From Nitrosotalea sp. (GTDB taxonomy: Archaea > Thermoproteota > Nitrososphaeria > Nitrososphaerales > Nitrosopumilaceae): 9,702 bases of DNA. Below are positions 1 to 5,542 of the stretch, piece by piece (position 1 is the stretch's first letter; every line of letters begins with the position of its first letter). The notes beneath the pieces are model-generated. The model did no database searches, was not told the DNA's origin, and worked only from the letters and a program-made list of their open reading frames with translations. The stretch lies in NCBI GenBank assembly GCA_022545805.1, contig JAKEIJ010000162.1, forward strand, positions 1 through 9,702. The letters run 5' to 3'. Both the position numbers and the translations under genes were made by a program.

Positions 1-228
1 GCCATTATTGAGAACCACCAATTGGATGGGGAGGATTTTTTTTTCTACCAGCCATTTTACGCTGTTGATAAATTCACCATCTGTAATTTTGTTATCGTGT
101 AGCCATATGGCATTTTTTTTAATCCATGAAGGAATCAAAGCATTTTCAGTATCAGCATAAACAAGATTTGATGCTATTACTAAAACAAAAGGTAACATTA
201 CCAACAATAGTATTTTGTAAATTTTCAT
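1..228 (-). CDS. Secreted protein with thaumarchaeal W-I-K-N module, N-terminal part only
   Basis: The reading frame opens at ATG (226-228) and stays open to the window edge, giving 76 codons; the C-terminus lies outside. Residues 1-25 form a signal peptide: Lys at 2 and 5, a hydrophobic core (ILLLVMLPFVLVIA) and a likely cut after VYA25. The mature part begins with IPSWIKKNAIWLHDNKITDG followed by EFINSVKWLVEKKIL. This matches a short tryptophan-rich module common at the start of, or repeated in, exported Nitrososphaerota proteins, usually written IPxWIKxNAxWWxxxxIxDxEFxxGIxYLI. The module does not reveal the function, because it accompanies many different outer domains. The protein is inferred to be exported by Sec and to act outside the membrane. 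An inverted repeat lies just upstream at 254-267. Confidence 0.75.
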   Translation of the reverse strand, partial: MKIYKILLLVMLPFVLVIASNLVYADTENALIPSWIKKNAIWLHDNKITDGEFINSVKWLVEKKILPIQLVVLNNG

Positions 229-253
229 GTAATGATTATCCTGTTTTTTATTA

Positions 254-267
254 CATATCTGGATATG
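254..267. promoter_or_regulatory. Inverted repeat in the promoter of the secreted protein
   Basis: CATATC-TG-GATATG is a perfect 6-bp inverted repeat around a two-base centre, 26-39 nt upstream of the ATG at 228. It overlaps the place where the TATA/BRE element of this minus-strand promoter should be (ATATGTAA, about 27 nt upstream). A repressor bound here would block TBP/TFB. The operator role is inferred from position and symmetry only. Confidence 0.3.
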
Positions 268-308
268 CGAAAAATATTCTATTAGATTAATTCTGCTAGT
301 TTAAAGAG

Positions 309-383
309 TGGATCGGGCCGGATTTGAACCAGCGACCTCCGCAGTGTGAGTGCGATATCCTAACCAGGCTAGACTACCGATCC
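309..383 (-). tRNA. tRNA-Val (anticodon CAC)
   Basis: The reverse strand folds into a complete cloverleaf. The 7-bp acceptor stem is GGATCGG/CCGATCC with discriminator A. The anticodon stem is TCGCA/TGCGG with loop CTCACAC, so the anticodon is CAC and the tRNA reads valine GTG codons. The variable loop is AGGTC. The T arm is GCTGG-TTCAAAT-CCGGC. No intron is present and the 3' CCA is not encoded, so it must be added after transcription. A TATA-like element lies about 26 nt upstream of the mature 5' end, suggesting almost no 5' leader. A TTTTT tract on the same strand (positions 274-270) about 35 nt downstream could end the transcript. Confidence 0.96.
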
Positions 384-404
384 GCAAATTTGTTTTCAAA
401 ATGG

Positions 405-413
405 GATATTTAG
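405..413 (-). promoter_or_regulatory. TATA box of tRNA-Val
   Basis: TAAATATCC on the minus strand is centred 26 nt upstream of the tRNA 5' end, the standard archaeal TATA spacing, and would start transcription at or next to base 383. Confidence 0.5.
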
Positions 414-431
414 TTCTTGAATTAGACAATA

Positions 432-905
432 TCACATCTTGTTTCCACATGTTGTGCAAAATTTTGCTACCTTTGATATGGTTTTACCACAGGATGTGCA
501 CCTTTTTTCATCGCCTCCTGTTATTTGATTCACAAGATTATCTCTGCTAGGAAGACTCTTTGCTGAAATAAATGATGCAACAGAGTTTTGTGGGCCAGTC
601 GTTGCTTGACCTGGTGCATTACCCATTGCCAACCCCGAATTTGAGGAGCGAGTTGGATTGTTCATCCTGTTTAGTGCCTTTTTTATCTCAAACATGGCCT
701 TTAACCCTAGAAAATCAAGGGCAGAAAACTTGAGAACTGCATCAGTTATGCCATAGTAATAATCTCTTTCAGCCAGTTTTCCTTGTTTGTATAATTCTTG
801 CATTTCTGAAAATGCTTGGATGTATGGATCGTATCCACGAAAGATGTATTGTAATTTATCAAACATTAGAGCAAGTGTGTCTACATCATCTCCTCCAAAT
901 TCCAT
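432..905 (-). CDS. Small protein with C-terminal zinc ribbon, function unknown
   Basis: This is a 157-residue protein starting at ATG. Residues 1 to about 85 are predicted mostly helical (MEFGGDDVDTLALMFDKLQY, then a stretch rich in Tyr, Glu and Lys). A low-complexity Ser/Asn/Gly/Pro linker covers roughly 85-130. The C-terminus is a four-cysteine zinc ribbon of the double-CxxC type, with C136, C139, C150 and C153 (CTSCGK...FCTTCGNKM). Such ribbons usually serve as binding or stability modules. No catalytic motif is visible. A TATA-like stretch (AAAATTAA) lies about 30 nt upstream, leaving a very short leader. It lies next to a second small zinc protein (947-1063) on the same strand. The N-terminal helical domain does not match any family I can name. 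Confidence 0.8.
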   Translation of the reverse strand: MEFGGDDVDTLALMFDKLQYIFRGYDPYIQAFSEMQELYKQGKLAERDYYYGITDAVLKFSALDFLGLKAMFEIKKALNRMNNPTRSSNSGLAMGNAPGQATTGPQNSVASFISAKSLPSRDNLVNQITGGDEKRCTSCGKTISKVAKFCTTCGNKM

Positions 906-946
906 TATGAAGTCAATTACTCATTACCACTACTTAATTTTTTGAT

Positions 947-1063
947 TTAGTGAGTGTGTTGTTTAAAGCATGTGCCACAGAATTCTTGTCCGCATTTTTG
1001 GCACGATATTAGCTCTCCTGGCCTATACCCCACAAAACATTTCGAGCATGCAAATGGATTCAT
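947..1063 (-). CDS. 38-aa AN1-like zinc finger protein
   Basis: This short ORF runs from ATG 1063 to TAA 947 (38 residues). It is dense in zinc ligands: C6, C9, C21, C24, C29, C32, then H36 and H38. The spacing C-x2-C-x11-C-x2-C-x4-C-x2-C-x3-H-x-H, and the phrase CQKCGQEFCGTC, resemble an AN1-type finger (C-x2-C-x9-12-C-x1-2-C-x4-C-x2-H-x5-H-x-C), with a Cys where AN1 has its first His. Two zinc ions could be held. That so short a frame carries an ordered ligand pattern argues strongly that it is real. It sits between the phosphoribosyltransferase and the zinc-ribbon gene on the same strand. A TATA-like element overlaps the end of the upstream gene. Its function is unknown; protein binding is the usual role of such fingers. 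Confidence 0.7.
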   Translation of the reverse strand: MNPFACSKCFVGYRPGELISCQKCGQEFCGTCFKQHTH

Positions 1064-1087
1064 GACATACAAATAATATTGTAATAC

Positions 1088-1528
1088 TTAATCCTTGATA
1101 TGTTTAGAATTCCTATTTGATTCTAGTTTATCCCATGGAAACACTACATATTCTTGGCCTAGAGTTTTTTTAGCAAATACCAGTTGCGGTGGATATTTCA
1201 CATCTTTTCTTGCAATTAACGTAGCATACAAGAAACTTTTTGATTTCAAGACTAGGGGAATTATCCTATTGAAAGTATCTCCCGAATCATAAATGTCATC
1301 AACAAAAAGTGTTCTTGATGAAATCTTGTTTTTATCAACCAATATTTTCTTTATGTCGAAATGATCCGCAATTAGTCTTGCAGGTACCAGGCCTCCCCTT
1401 GAGACAGTAGCAATCTTGTCAAATTCAAAACCAGTTTTTCGTATCTTGGTTACAAGTACTTTGACTTGTGACTCTATGTCAGACCATGTGAGGTAAGACT
1501 TGCCATTCCAATTATTTACTGAGACCAA
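1088..1528 (-). CDS. Purine-type phosphoribosyltransferase (COG2236-like)
   Basis: This 146-residue PRTase type I protein would transfer phosphoribose from PRPP to a base, most likely hypoxanthine, xanthine or guanine, in purine salvage. The PRPP-binding loop is clear at residues 74-85 (LFVDDIYDSGDT; the family pattern is hhhVDDhxDoGxT). The first PRPP/diphosphate strand is TVSRGGLVPARL (41-52), and VVFPWD (128-133) matches the hood end of xanthine-guanine and COG2236 enzymes. Length is normal for this group. The start is TTG at 1528: no ATG or GTG exists in frame between it and the upstream TGA, and a TATA-like TTAATAG lies about 27 nt upstream, so the mRNA is probably leaderless. The gene diverges from the Nramp transporter. 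Base specificity cannot be read from the sequence. Confidence 0.85.
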   Translation of the reverse strand: MVSVNNWNGKSYLTWSDIESQVKVLVTKIRKTGFEFDKIATVSRGGLVPARLIADHFDIKKILVDKNKISSRTLFVDDIYDSGDTFNRIIPLVLKSKSFLYATLIARKDVKYPPQLVFAKKTLGQEYVVFPWDKLESNRNSKHIKD

Positions 1529-1605
1529 CTTGCTGTGATTTATTTTATTGTCTATTAATCATTTCGTAAATATGGTTTTTCAAGAATTAGACCATACTAA
1601 ATAAT

Positions 1606-1619
1606 TTAGCCTTAGCTAA
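1606..1619 (+). promoter_or_regulatory. Operator-like inverted repeat upstream of the Nramp TATA box
   Basis: TTAGC-CTTA-GCTAA is a 5-bp inverted repeat ending two bases before the transporter's TATA box, over the BRE position. Its TTAG...CTAA ends recall DtxR/IdeR-type metal-repressor boxes, known regulators of Mn and Fe uptake genes. The match is partial and the regulator is inferred. Confidence 0.35.
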
Positions 1620-1620
1620 C

Positions 1621-1628
1621 TTTTATAT
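1621..1628 (+). promoter_or_regulatory. TATA box of the Nramp transporter gene
   Basis: TTTTATAT is centred about 33 nt upstream of the ATG at 1658, predicting a start near 1650 and a leader of under 10 nt. Confidence 0.6.
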
Positions 1629-1640
1629 GAAGAGAAGAAC

Positions 1641-1650
1641 ATTCCGGAAT
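1641..1650 (+). promoter_or_regulatory. Perfect palindrome at the Nramp transcription start
   Basis: ATTCCGGAAT is a perfect 10-bp palindrome sitting at the predicted transcription start, 8 nt before the start codon. In archaea, repressors bound here block RNA polymerase. Operator function is inferred. Confidence 0.35.
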
Positions 1651-1657
1651 CATCGAC

Positions 1658-2914
1658 ATGATATTTCCAAATTCTAAAATTTCACGTTTTACAAGTTTTC
1701 TTAGACGATTTATTGCATATTCAGGACCTGCACTGATTGTAAGCATAGGATACATGGATCCCGGAAACTATGGCACTGATCTGCAAGGAGGAGCTGCTTT
1801 TGGGTACTCGCTACTTTGGGTCGTATGGCTTTCTTGTGCAATCGCAATGTTGATGCAGTATTTGTCAGGAAAGTTAGGTATTGCAACTGAAAAAAGTCTG
1901 GCCGAGATTTTGCGTGAAAAGTTAGGTAGAAAATTATTTGTAATACCATACTGGTTAAGCTCAGAAGTTGCAGCTGCTGCAACAGATCTCGCAGAATATC
2001 TGGGTACAGTTATCGCTTTGAACCTGTTATTTGGTGTGCCAATGATTTATGCCGCAATATTTGGGGCTGCCGATGTTATCATAATACTAGCCCTGACCTC
2101 AAGAAAATTCCGTCTGCTGGAACAACTCTTTTTGATCTTTGTTTCAATCATAAGCTTTGGTTATGCATATGAATTGCTAATCGCACCTCCTGATATTCAA
2201 GGAGTATTGACAGGGTCATTATACCCACACTTTGCAAATGCTAGCGCACTGTTTGTGGCCGTAGGTATAATCGGAGCTACCGTAATGCCTCACGTGGTAT
2301 TTTTGCATTCATTTCTTACAAAAGAAAAAGCAATGGGTAAAACACTGGATGAGAGAAAGAAGATGCGGAAACTGCATCTTGCAGAGACAGTATTTTTGCT
2401 TACCATAGCAGCTCTAATAAATGCAGCAATATTGTTGATGGCAGCAGTGGCATTCTACCCACATAACTCACAGATTGCATCAATTGCTGAAGCATACAAG
2501 ACACTTGTACCGATATTTGGAGTTTCGGCAGGAGTAGTCTTTCTTGTCACCTTGTTATCATCAGGTATTGCTTCATCTGCTGCAGGAACATTGGCAGGTC
2601 AGATAATAATGGAAGGATTCTTAGGGAAAAAAGTCAATGTATGGCTGCGAAGAATAATTACAAGATTTGTGAATGTCATTCCAACAACTATTGCGGTACT
2701 ACTGGGATTTGATCCTTTGCACATACTTGTGTACAGTCAATTCATTCTTAGCTTGTTGATACCAGTAGCAGTCATACCTGTTGTCATACTTACAACAAGC
2801 AAAAAAGTAATGGGTGAATTTGTAAACCGGAAAATTACAACTATAACAGCATGTGCTTTTGTTGGAATAGTATTGATATTCAATATCTTTTCACTGGTAA
2901 ACCAATTTTTATAA
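1658..2914 (+). CDS. mntH: Nramp-family Mn2+/Fe2+ transporter
   Basis: This 418-residue integral membrane protein is close to the usual length of bacterial MntH. It imports Mn2+ or Fe2+, usually with protons. The TM1 metal-site motif DPGN is present at D34-N37 in GYMDPGNYGTDLQGG, followed by the characteristic FGYSLLWVVW and SGKLGIATEKSLAE. The TM6 motif is intact: A207 and M210-P211-H212 in GATVMPH. D34, N37, A207 and M210 correspond to the residues that hold the metal in characterised Nramp proteins, so the protein should be active. About eleven hydrophobic segments are visible. After MPH the usual Asn is Val (MPHVVFLHS), a modest departure. The ATG lies just behind a strong TATA box, and two palindromes flank that box, as expected for a metal-regulated gene. 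A run of seven T follows the stop. Confidence 0.93.
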   Translation: MIFPNSKISRFTSFLRRFIAYSGPALIVSIGYMDPGNYGTDLQGGAAFGYSLLWVVWLSCAIAMLMQYLSGKLGIATEKSLAEILREKLGRKLFVIPYWLSSEVAAAATDLAEYLGTVIALNLLFGVPMIYAAIFGAADVIIILALTSRKFRLLEQLFLIFVSIISFGYAYELLIAPPDIQGVLTGSLYPHFANASALFVAVGIIGATVMPHVVFLHSFLTKEKAMGKTLDERKKMRKLHLAETVFLLTIAALINAAILLMAAVAFYPHNSQIASIAEAYKTLVPIFGVSAGVVFLVTLLSSGIASSAAGTLAGQIIMEGFLGKKVNVWLRRIITRFVNVIPTTIAVLLGFDPLHILVYSQFILSLLIPVAVIPVVILTTSKKVMGEFVNRKITTITACAFVGIVLIFNIFSLVNQFL

Positions 2915-2929
2915 AATAAAAATTAATGC

Positions 2930-2942
2930 TTTTTTTAAAAAA
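2930..2942. terminator. Two-way T-tract terminator between convergent genes
   Basis: TTTTTTTAAAAAA lies between the stop codons of the transporter (+) and threonine dehydratase (-). It gives T7 in plus-strand RNA and T6 in minus-strand RNA. Archaeal RNA polymerase terminates at T-rich tracts without needing a hairpin, so this site can end both transcripts. Confidence 0.55.
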
Positions 2943-2975
2943 TACGAAATATCCTAGGAGTCCAGATTGTTTACA

Positions 2976-4184
2976 CTAGGTAACTACCTTAAACTGGACA
3001 TTCTTTTTCTTCAAAAAGTTGATCAGTTGTTGAGCATGTGCTTGGTCTTGAGTCTCAAGGCTCAGCGTAACACCTGCAGTGCCTGCGGGTATGCTTGAGC
3101 TTAGCCTGTCATGAATCACGTCTACAATATTTACGCTCAATGAAGATATCTGGTCTATTACTTCCTTGAGAGCACCTGGCTTGTCAGTCAAAAGGATAAA
3201 GATCTTGACCATTCTTCCCATCTCTGTCAGTCCTTTTGCCACAATCTGTCCCAGGAGGTACATGTCCACGTTTCCACCTGATAGAATCGAGACCACCTTT
3301 TTGCCCTTGGCAGGTTTTTTATCAAGAAGGTATGCAAGCCCGACTGCTCCGGCTGGTTCTACTACGGTCTTTGATCTCTCCATTAGTAGAAACATTGCCT
3401 TGACTATCGAGGAATCATCAACAAGAACGATATCATCAATCATTTCATTTATGATTTTAAATGTAGATTGACCAGGAGTTTTCACAGATATTCCATCTGC
3501 TATTGTTCTATGACCAGAAACAGATTGTAGCTTGCCAACATCAAATGATTTTTTCATTGCAGGAAAACCTGATGACTGGACACCTATTACTTTGACTTTT
3601 GGTTTTTTTGTCTTGACTGCTTTTAGAATTCCAGCTGCTAGTCCCCCACCACCTATTGGAACATAGATCTCATCAACATCCGGCAGGTCTTCCAATATTT
3701 CCAATCCTATCACTCCCTGTGCAGCTATTACTGTCTCATCATCAAAGGCATGAACCATTGTTGCACCTGTTTTTCGTGCAAGGTCTGCAGCCTTTGCATA
3801 AGATTCATCGTATATAGTACCTTCCAAAATTACATTTGCGCCATATGATCTAGTGGCAGAAACTTTGGCAGGTGAAGCGGTTACAGGCATTACGATTGTA
3901 CACGGTATTTTTTCAAGTGATGAGGCGTATGCAACACCTTGTGCATGGTTTCCTGCAGATGCTGCAATGACTCCTTTTTTCTTTTCAGATTTTGAAAGGC
4001 TTGCAATCTTGGCGTATGCTCCCCTGAACTTGAATGAACCAGTCTTCTGCAAACATTCAGACTTGAGGTATACCTTGGAACCTGTCATGACACTAAATGA
4101 GTGTGAACTTTCTAGTGGCGTTCTGCGGATTACATTTCGCTGTATTTTTTGCGATTTTATTATATCATCAAAAGTAACATTCAA
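2976..4184 (-). CDS. ilvA: Threonine dehydratase (threonine ammonia-lyase) with C-terminal ACT domain
   Basis: This 402-residue PLP enzyme deaminates threonine to 2-oxobutanoate and ammonia, the first committed step of isoleucine synthesis. The PLP lysine is K52 in TGSFKFRGA. The substrate and PLP-ring loop is ASAGNHAQG (75-83). The phosphate cup is GGGGLAAG (178-185). SGGNVD (302-307) carries the residue near the pyridine nitrogen. Residues 326-402 form a single ACT domain (KIFILLTDKPGALKEV at its start), the usual site of isoleucine/valine feedback; the catabolic TdcB enzyme lacks it. The start is TTG at 4184. The upstream frame is open but contains no ATG, GTG or TTG, and a TATA box centred exactly 26 nt upstream implies a leaderless TTG-initiated mRNA. 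A possible small RNA sits in the upstream gap. Confidence 0.92.
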   Translation of the reverse strand: MNVTFDDIIKSQKIQRNVIRRTPLESSHSFSVMTGSKVYLKSECLQKTGSFKFRGAYAKIASLSKSEKKKGVIAASAGNHAQGVAYASSLEKIPCTIVMPVTASPAKVSATRSYGANVILEGTIYDESYAKAADLARKTGATMVHAFDDETVIAAQGVIGLEILEDLPDVDEIYVPIGGGGLAAGILKAVKTKKPKVKVIGVQSSGFPAMKKSFDVGKLQSVSGHRTIADGISVKTPGQSTFKIINEMIDDIVLVDDSSIVKAMFLLMERSKTVVEPAGAVGLAYLLDKKPAKGKKVVSILSGGNVDMYLLGQIVAKGLTEMGRMVKIFILLTDKPGALKEVIDQISSLSVNIVDVIHDRLSSSIPAGTAGVTLSLETQDQAHAQQLINFLKKKNVQFKVVT

Positions 4185-4206
4185 CAGAATTTTCAGCCCT
4201 ATCTTG

Positions 4207-4214
4207 GTATATTT
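4207..4214 (-). promoter_or_regulatory. TATA box of threonine dehydratase gene
   Basis: AAATATAC on the minus strand is centred 26 nt upstream of the TTG at 4184. Transcription would start at the first base of the codon, which supports the TTG choice and a leaderless mRNA. Confidence 0.55.
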
Positions 4215-4333
4215 GGTTTTTTGAACAATATCGACTAAAAAATCGATATGTATTTTTGATTATAGACATGTATTTTTACTAGAAATCATATAATTATATC
4301 ATAAATTAATAAAATTTTCAAGGATCAAAAAGG

Positions 4334-4343
4334 GCTAAATAAT
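4334..4343 (+). promoter_or_regulatory. TATA-like box before the 72-nt hairpin
   Basis: GCTAAATAAT is centred near 4339, which predicts a plus-strand start at about 4365, three bases before the first paired base of the hairpin (4368). In AT-rich DNA such boxes also arise by chance. A competing minus-strand TATA (GTTTATATC, 4469-4477) exists. Confidence 0.35.
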
Positions 4344-4367
4344 ATTCTGAGAACATGTCAGATCTAA

Positions 4368-4439
4368 GTCAAGGGGCATTCGTGTACCATGGTGTCAACT
4401 CCCCAAACTCTGGCACCATGATTACAACTGCCTCTTGAC
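4368..4439 (+). ncRNA. Candidate small structured RNA (72-nt imperfect hairpin)
   Basis: In the 299-nt gap between two minus-strand genes (4185-4483), a 72-nt stretch folds almost end to end. Outer stem: GTCAAGGGGCA with TGCCTCTTGAC, 11 pairs including one G-U. Middle stem: GTGTA with TACAAC, 5 pairs with one bulged A. Upper stem: CATGGTG with CACCATG, 7 perfect pairs. The loop is 19 nt (4395-4413). On the minus strand the G-U becomes an A-C mismatch, so the fold favours plus-strand RNA. A TATA-like box stands 26 nt before the predicted start and T-rich tracts follow. It is GC-richer than its flanks. Alternatives are a 27-codon ORF (ATG 4355 to TGA 4438) spanning the same bases, or a small inverted-repeat element, since TAA abuts both ends. 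The rest of the gap is featureless AT-rich DNA. Confidence 0.4.
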
Positions 4440-4483
4440 TAATTATATGAGATTTTTGAAAATACTTTGATATAAACAATTTT

Positions 4484-5344
4484 TTAATTTTTTAGAATTT
4501 TTATGATACTATCAAGTAATGCCAACAGGTTTGTCTTTGTCTGATCGGAAATTCTTGTGAGGTTTATGTTTCCTTGTCTTGTGTTGTTCTTTAGGTATTC
4601 AAGATTAAAGTTGCATAGACATCCTTCTTCTGCTGCAATCATTTTATTTTCGTCAATTAGTACTGGAGTAGTATGGTATACCTCTATCAGCATATTATCA
4701 AGTTCCCCAAACAATCGGTCTCGGTTTGACACAAGCTTTGTATGTTCTGCGTGTGACACTTCTATTGATTTTACGATATCTTGTGTAATGTCTTCGCGGT
4801 TAAACAATACTTCAAACAGTTTTTGTTCGTCCAGAGTTTGATATCCCTCTTGTCGTAATTTTTCTTCTATGATTTTATCGTTTTCTGGCCCCACCTGAAC
4901 CTGGAGTTTTGTAATCATGTCAGATATGTCCGAAAGTTCCTTTTGGATCTCAATCACACGATGGTCAAGTTTGTAGAACAATAATGCATGGTATTGCAGG
5001 GACATGTGTGCAGAAAGTAGATAGTTTCCTTCTTTGATCTCAAATTTTATGAAACTTCTTCGTAGGTCTTTCTCAGCAGTTGCAGAGACTCCTTGGTTTT
5101 CCCACCCGGGTAGTTTCTTTAAGATACCATCAAAGAACTGTCTTACTAGTGCGGGATCAAATGATTCCTGGTCTGTCACAGTACCATCTCCCAGCATTAC
5201 CTTTAGTGGCACTTTTCTTGCAAGTGCTGTAATATGTTCAAGATATGCAAGCCTAATGCTTTCTGCCTTCTCGCTCATTATTTTTATGAAAGGATCCGGG
5301 TTGCTCGTAGGAATCTGCATTAGATGTTTTTTAAAACATTCCAC
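4484..5344 (-). CDS. Coiled-coil protein of unknown function
   Basis: This 286-residue soluble protein has no signal peptide or membrane segment. Residues 1-120 are mixed and helical with many Lys and Phe. Residues about 130-240 are highly charged with heptad-like spacing (KLDHRVIEIQKELSDISDMI, then EEKLRQEGYQTLDEQKL), which suggests a coiled coil. A cysteine pair (EEGCLC) lies near 240, followed by an Asn/Thr-rich tail. No family or active site is recognisable. The start is GTG at 5344; an ATG eight codons later (MQIPTSNP) is the alternative. A TATA box (TATTTAAA) centred 22 nt upstream favours the GTG as a leaderless start. The gene diverges from the zinc-ribbon/cyclase operon across a 59-nt gap, so it may share regulation with it. 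Confidence 0.75.
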   Translation of the reverse strand: MECFKKHLMQIPTSNPDPFIKIMSEKAESIRLAYLEHITALARKVPLKVMLGDGTVTDQESFDPALVRQFFDGILKKLPGWENQGVSATAEKDLRRSFIKFEIKEGNYLLSAHMSLQYHALLFYKLDHRVIEIQKELSDISDMITKLQVQVGPENDKIIEEKLRQEGYQTLDEQKLFEVLFNREDITQDIVKSIEVSHAEHTKLVSNRDRLFGELDNMLIEVYHTTPVLIDENKMIAAEEGCLCNFNLEYLKNNTRQGNINLTRISDQTKTNLLALLDSIIKILKN

Positions 5345-5361
5345 ATAAAATCGGTATGTAC

Positions 5362-5369
5362 TTTAAATA
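5362..5369. promoter_or_regulatory. TATA element possibly shared by divergent promoters
   Basis: TTTAAATA contains the self-complementary TTTAAA. It lies 22 nt from the GTG at 5344 (-) and 38 nt from the ATG at 5404 (+), giving a leaderless minus transcript and a plus transcript with a leader of about 12 nt. No other good TATA box is visible in the 59-nt gap. Confidence 0.45.
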
Positions 5370-5403
5370 CTCTGTAAAACCATTTTTAGACAGGGTTTAG
5401 ACA

Positions 5404-5535
5404 ATGACAAAGTCGTCTTTTAAGAAGATAATCTGCTGGAATTGCAATGTGGAGATAATACAATACTTTGATATAAAATACAAGGGGGAAAGAGGCGTAT
5501 GCCCTGTATGTGGCGCCAATTTCCCGTTGGAGTAA
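5404..5535 (+). CDS. 43-aa zinc ribbon protein, first gene of the cyclase operon
   Basis: This ORF runs from ATG 5404 (TAG lies two codons upstream in frame) to TAA 5535. Two CxxC knuckles, C11-W-N-C14 and C33-P-V-C36-G, are separated by 18 residues (IIQYFDIKYKGERGV between them), the classic zinc-ribbon layout. The knuckle-strand-turn-strand pattern indicates a complete stand-alone ribbon, not a broken larger protein. Its stop codon is 7 nt before the cyclase ATG, and its last codons carry the cyclase's Shine-Dalgarno sequence, so the two are almost surely co-transcribed. Function is unknown; it could bind the cyclase or nucleic acid, which is inference from linkage alone. Confidence 0.75.
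   Translation: MTKSSFKKIICWNCNVEIIQYFDIKYKGERGVCPVCGANFPLE
5529..5532 (+). promoter_or_regulatory. Ribosome binding site of the cyclase gene
   Basis: GGAG ends 10 nt before the cyclase ATG and overlaps the end of the zinc-ribbon gene. This internal operon gene thus appears to use Shine-Dalgarno initiation, unlike the leaderless first genes nearby. Confidence 0.5.
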
Positions 5536-5542
5536 GTAAACA

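Noticed and set aside
3166..3471. Long plus-strand frames inside threonine dehydratase, the unknown 286-aa gene and the VOC gene
   Set aside because: These are antisense shadows of well-supported minus-strand genes with no recognisable motifs or promoters.
4372..4420. Sixteen-codon minus ORF (ATG 4420) as an attenuation leader for threonine dehydratase
   Set aside because: It has no isoleucine codons, ends nearly 190 nt before the gene, and that gene has its own TATA box at 4207-4214.
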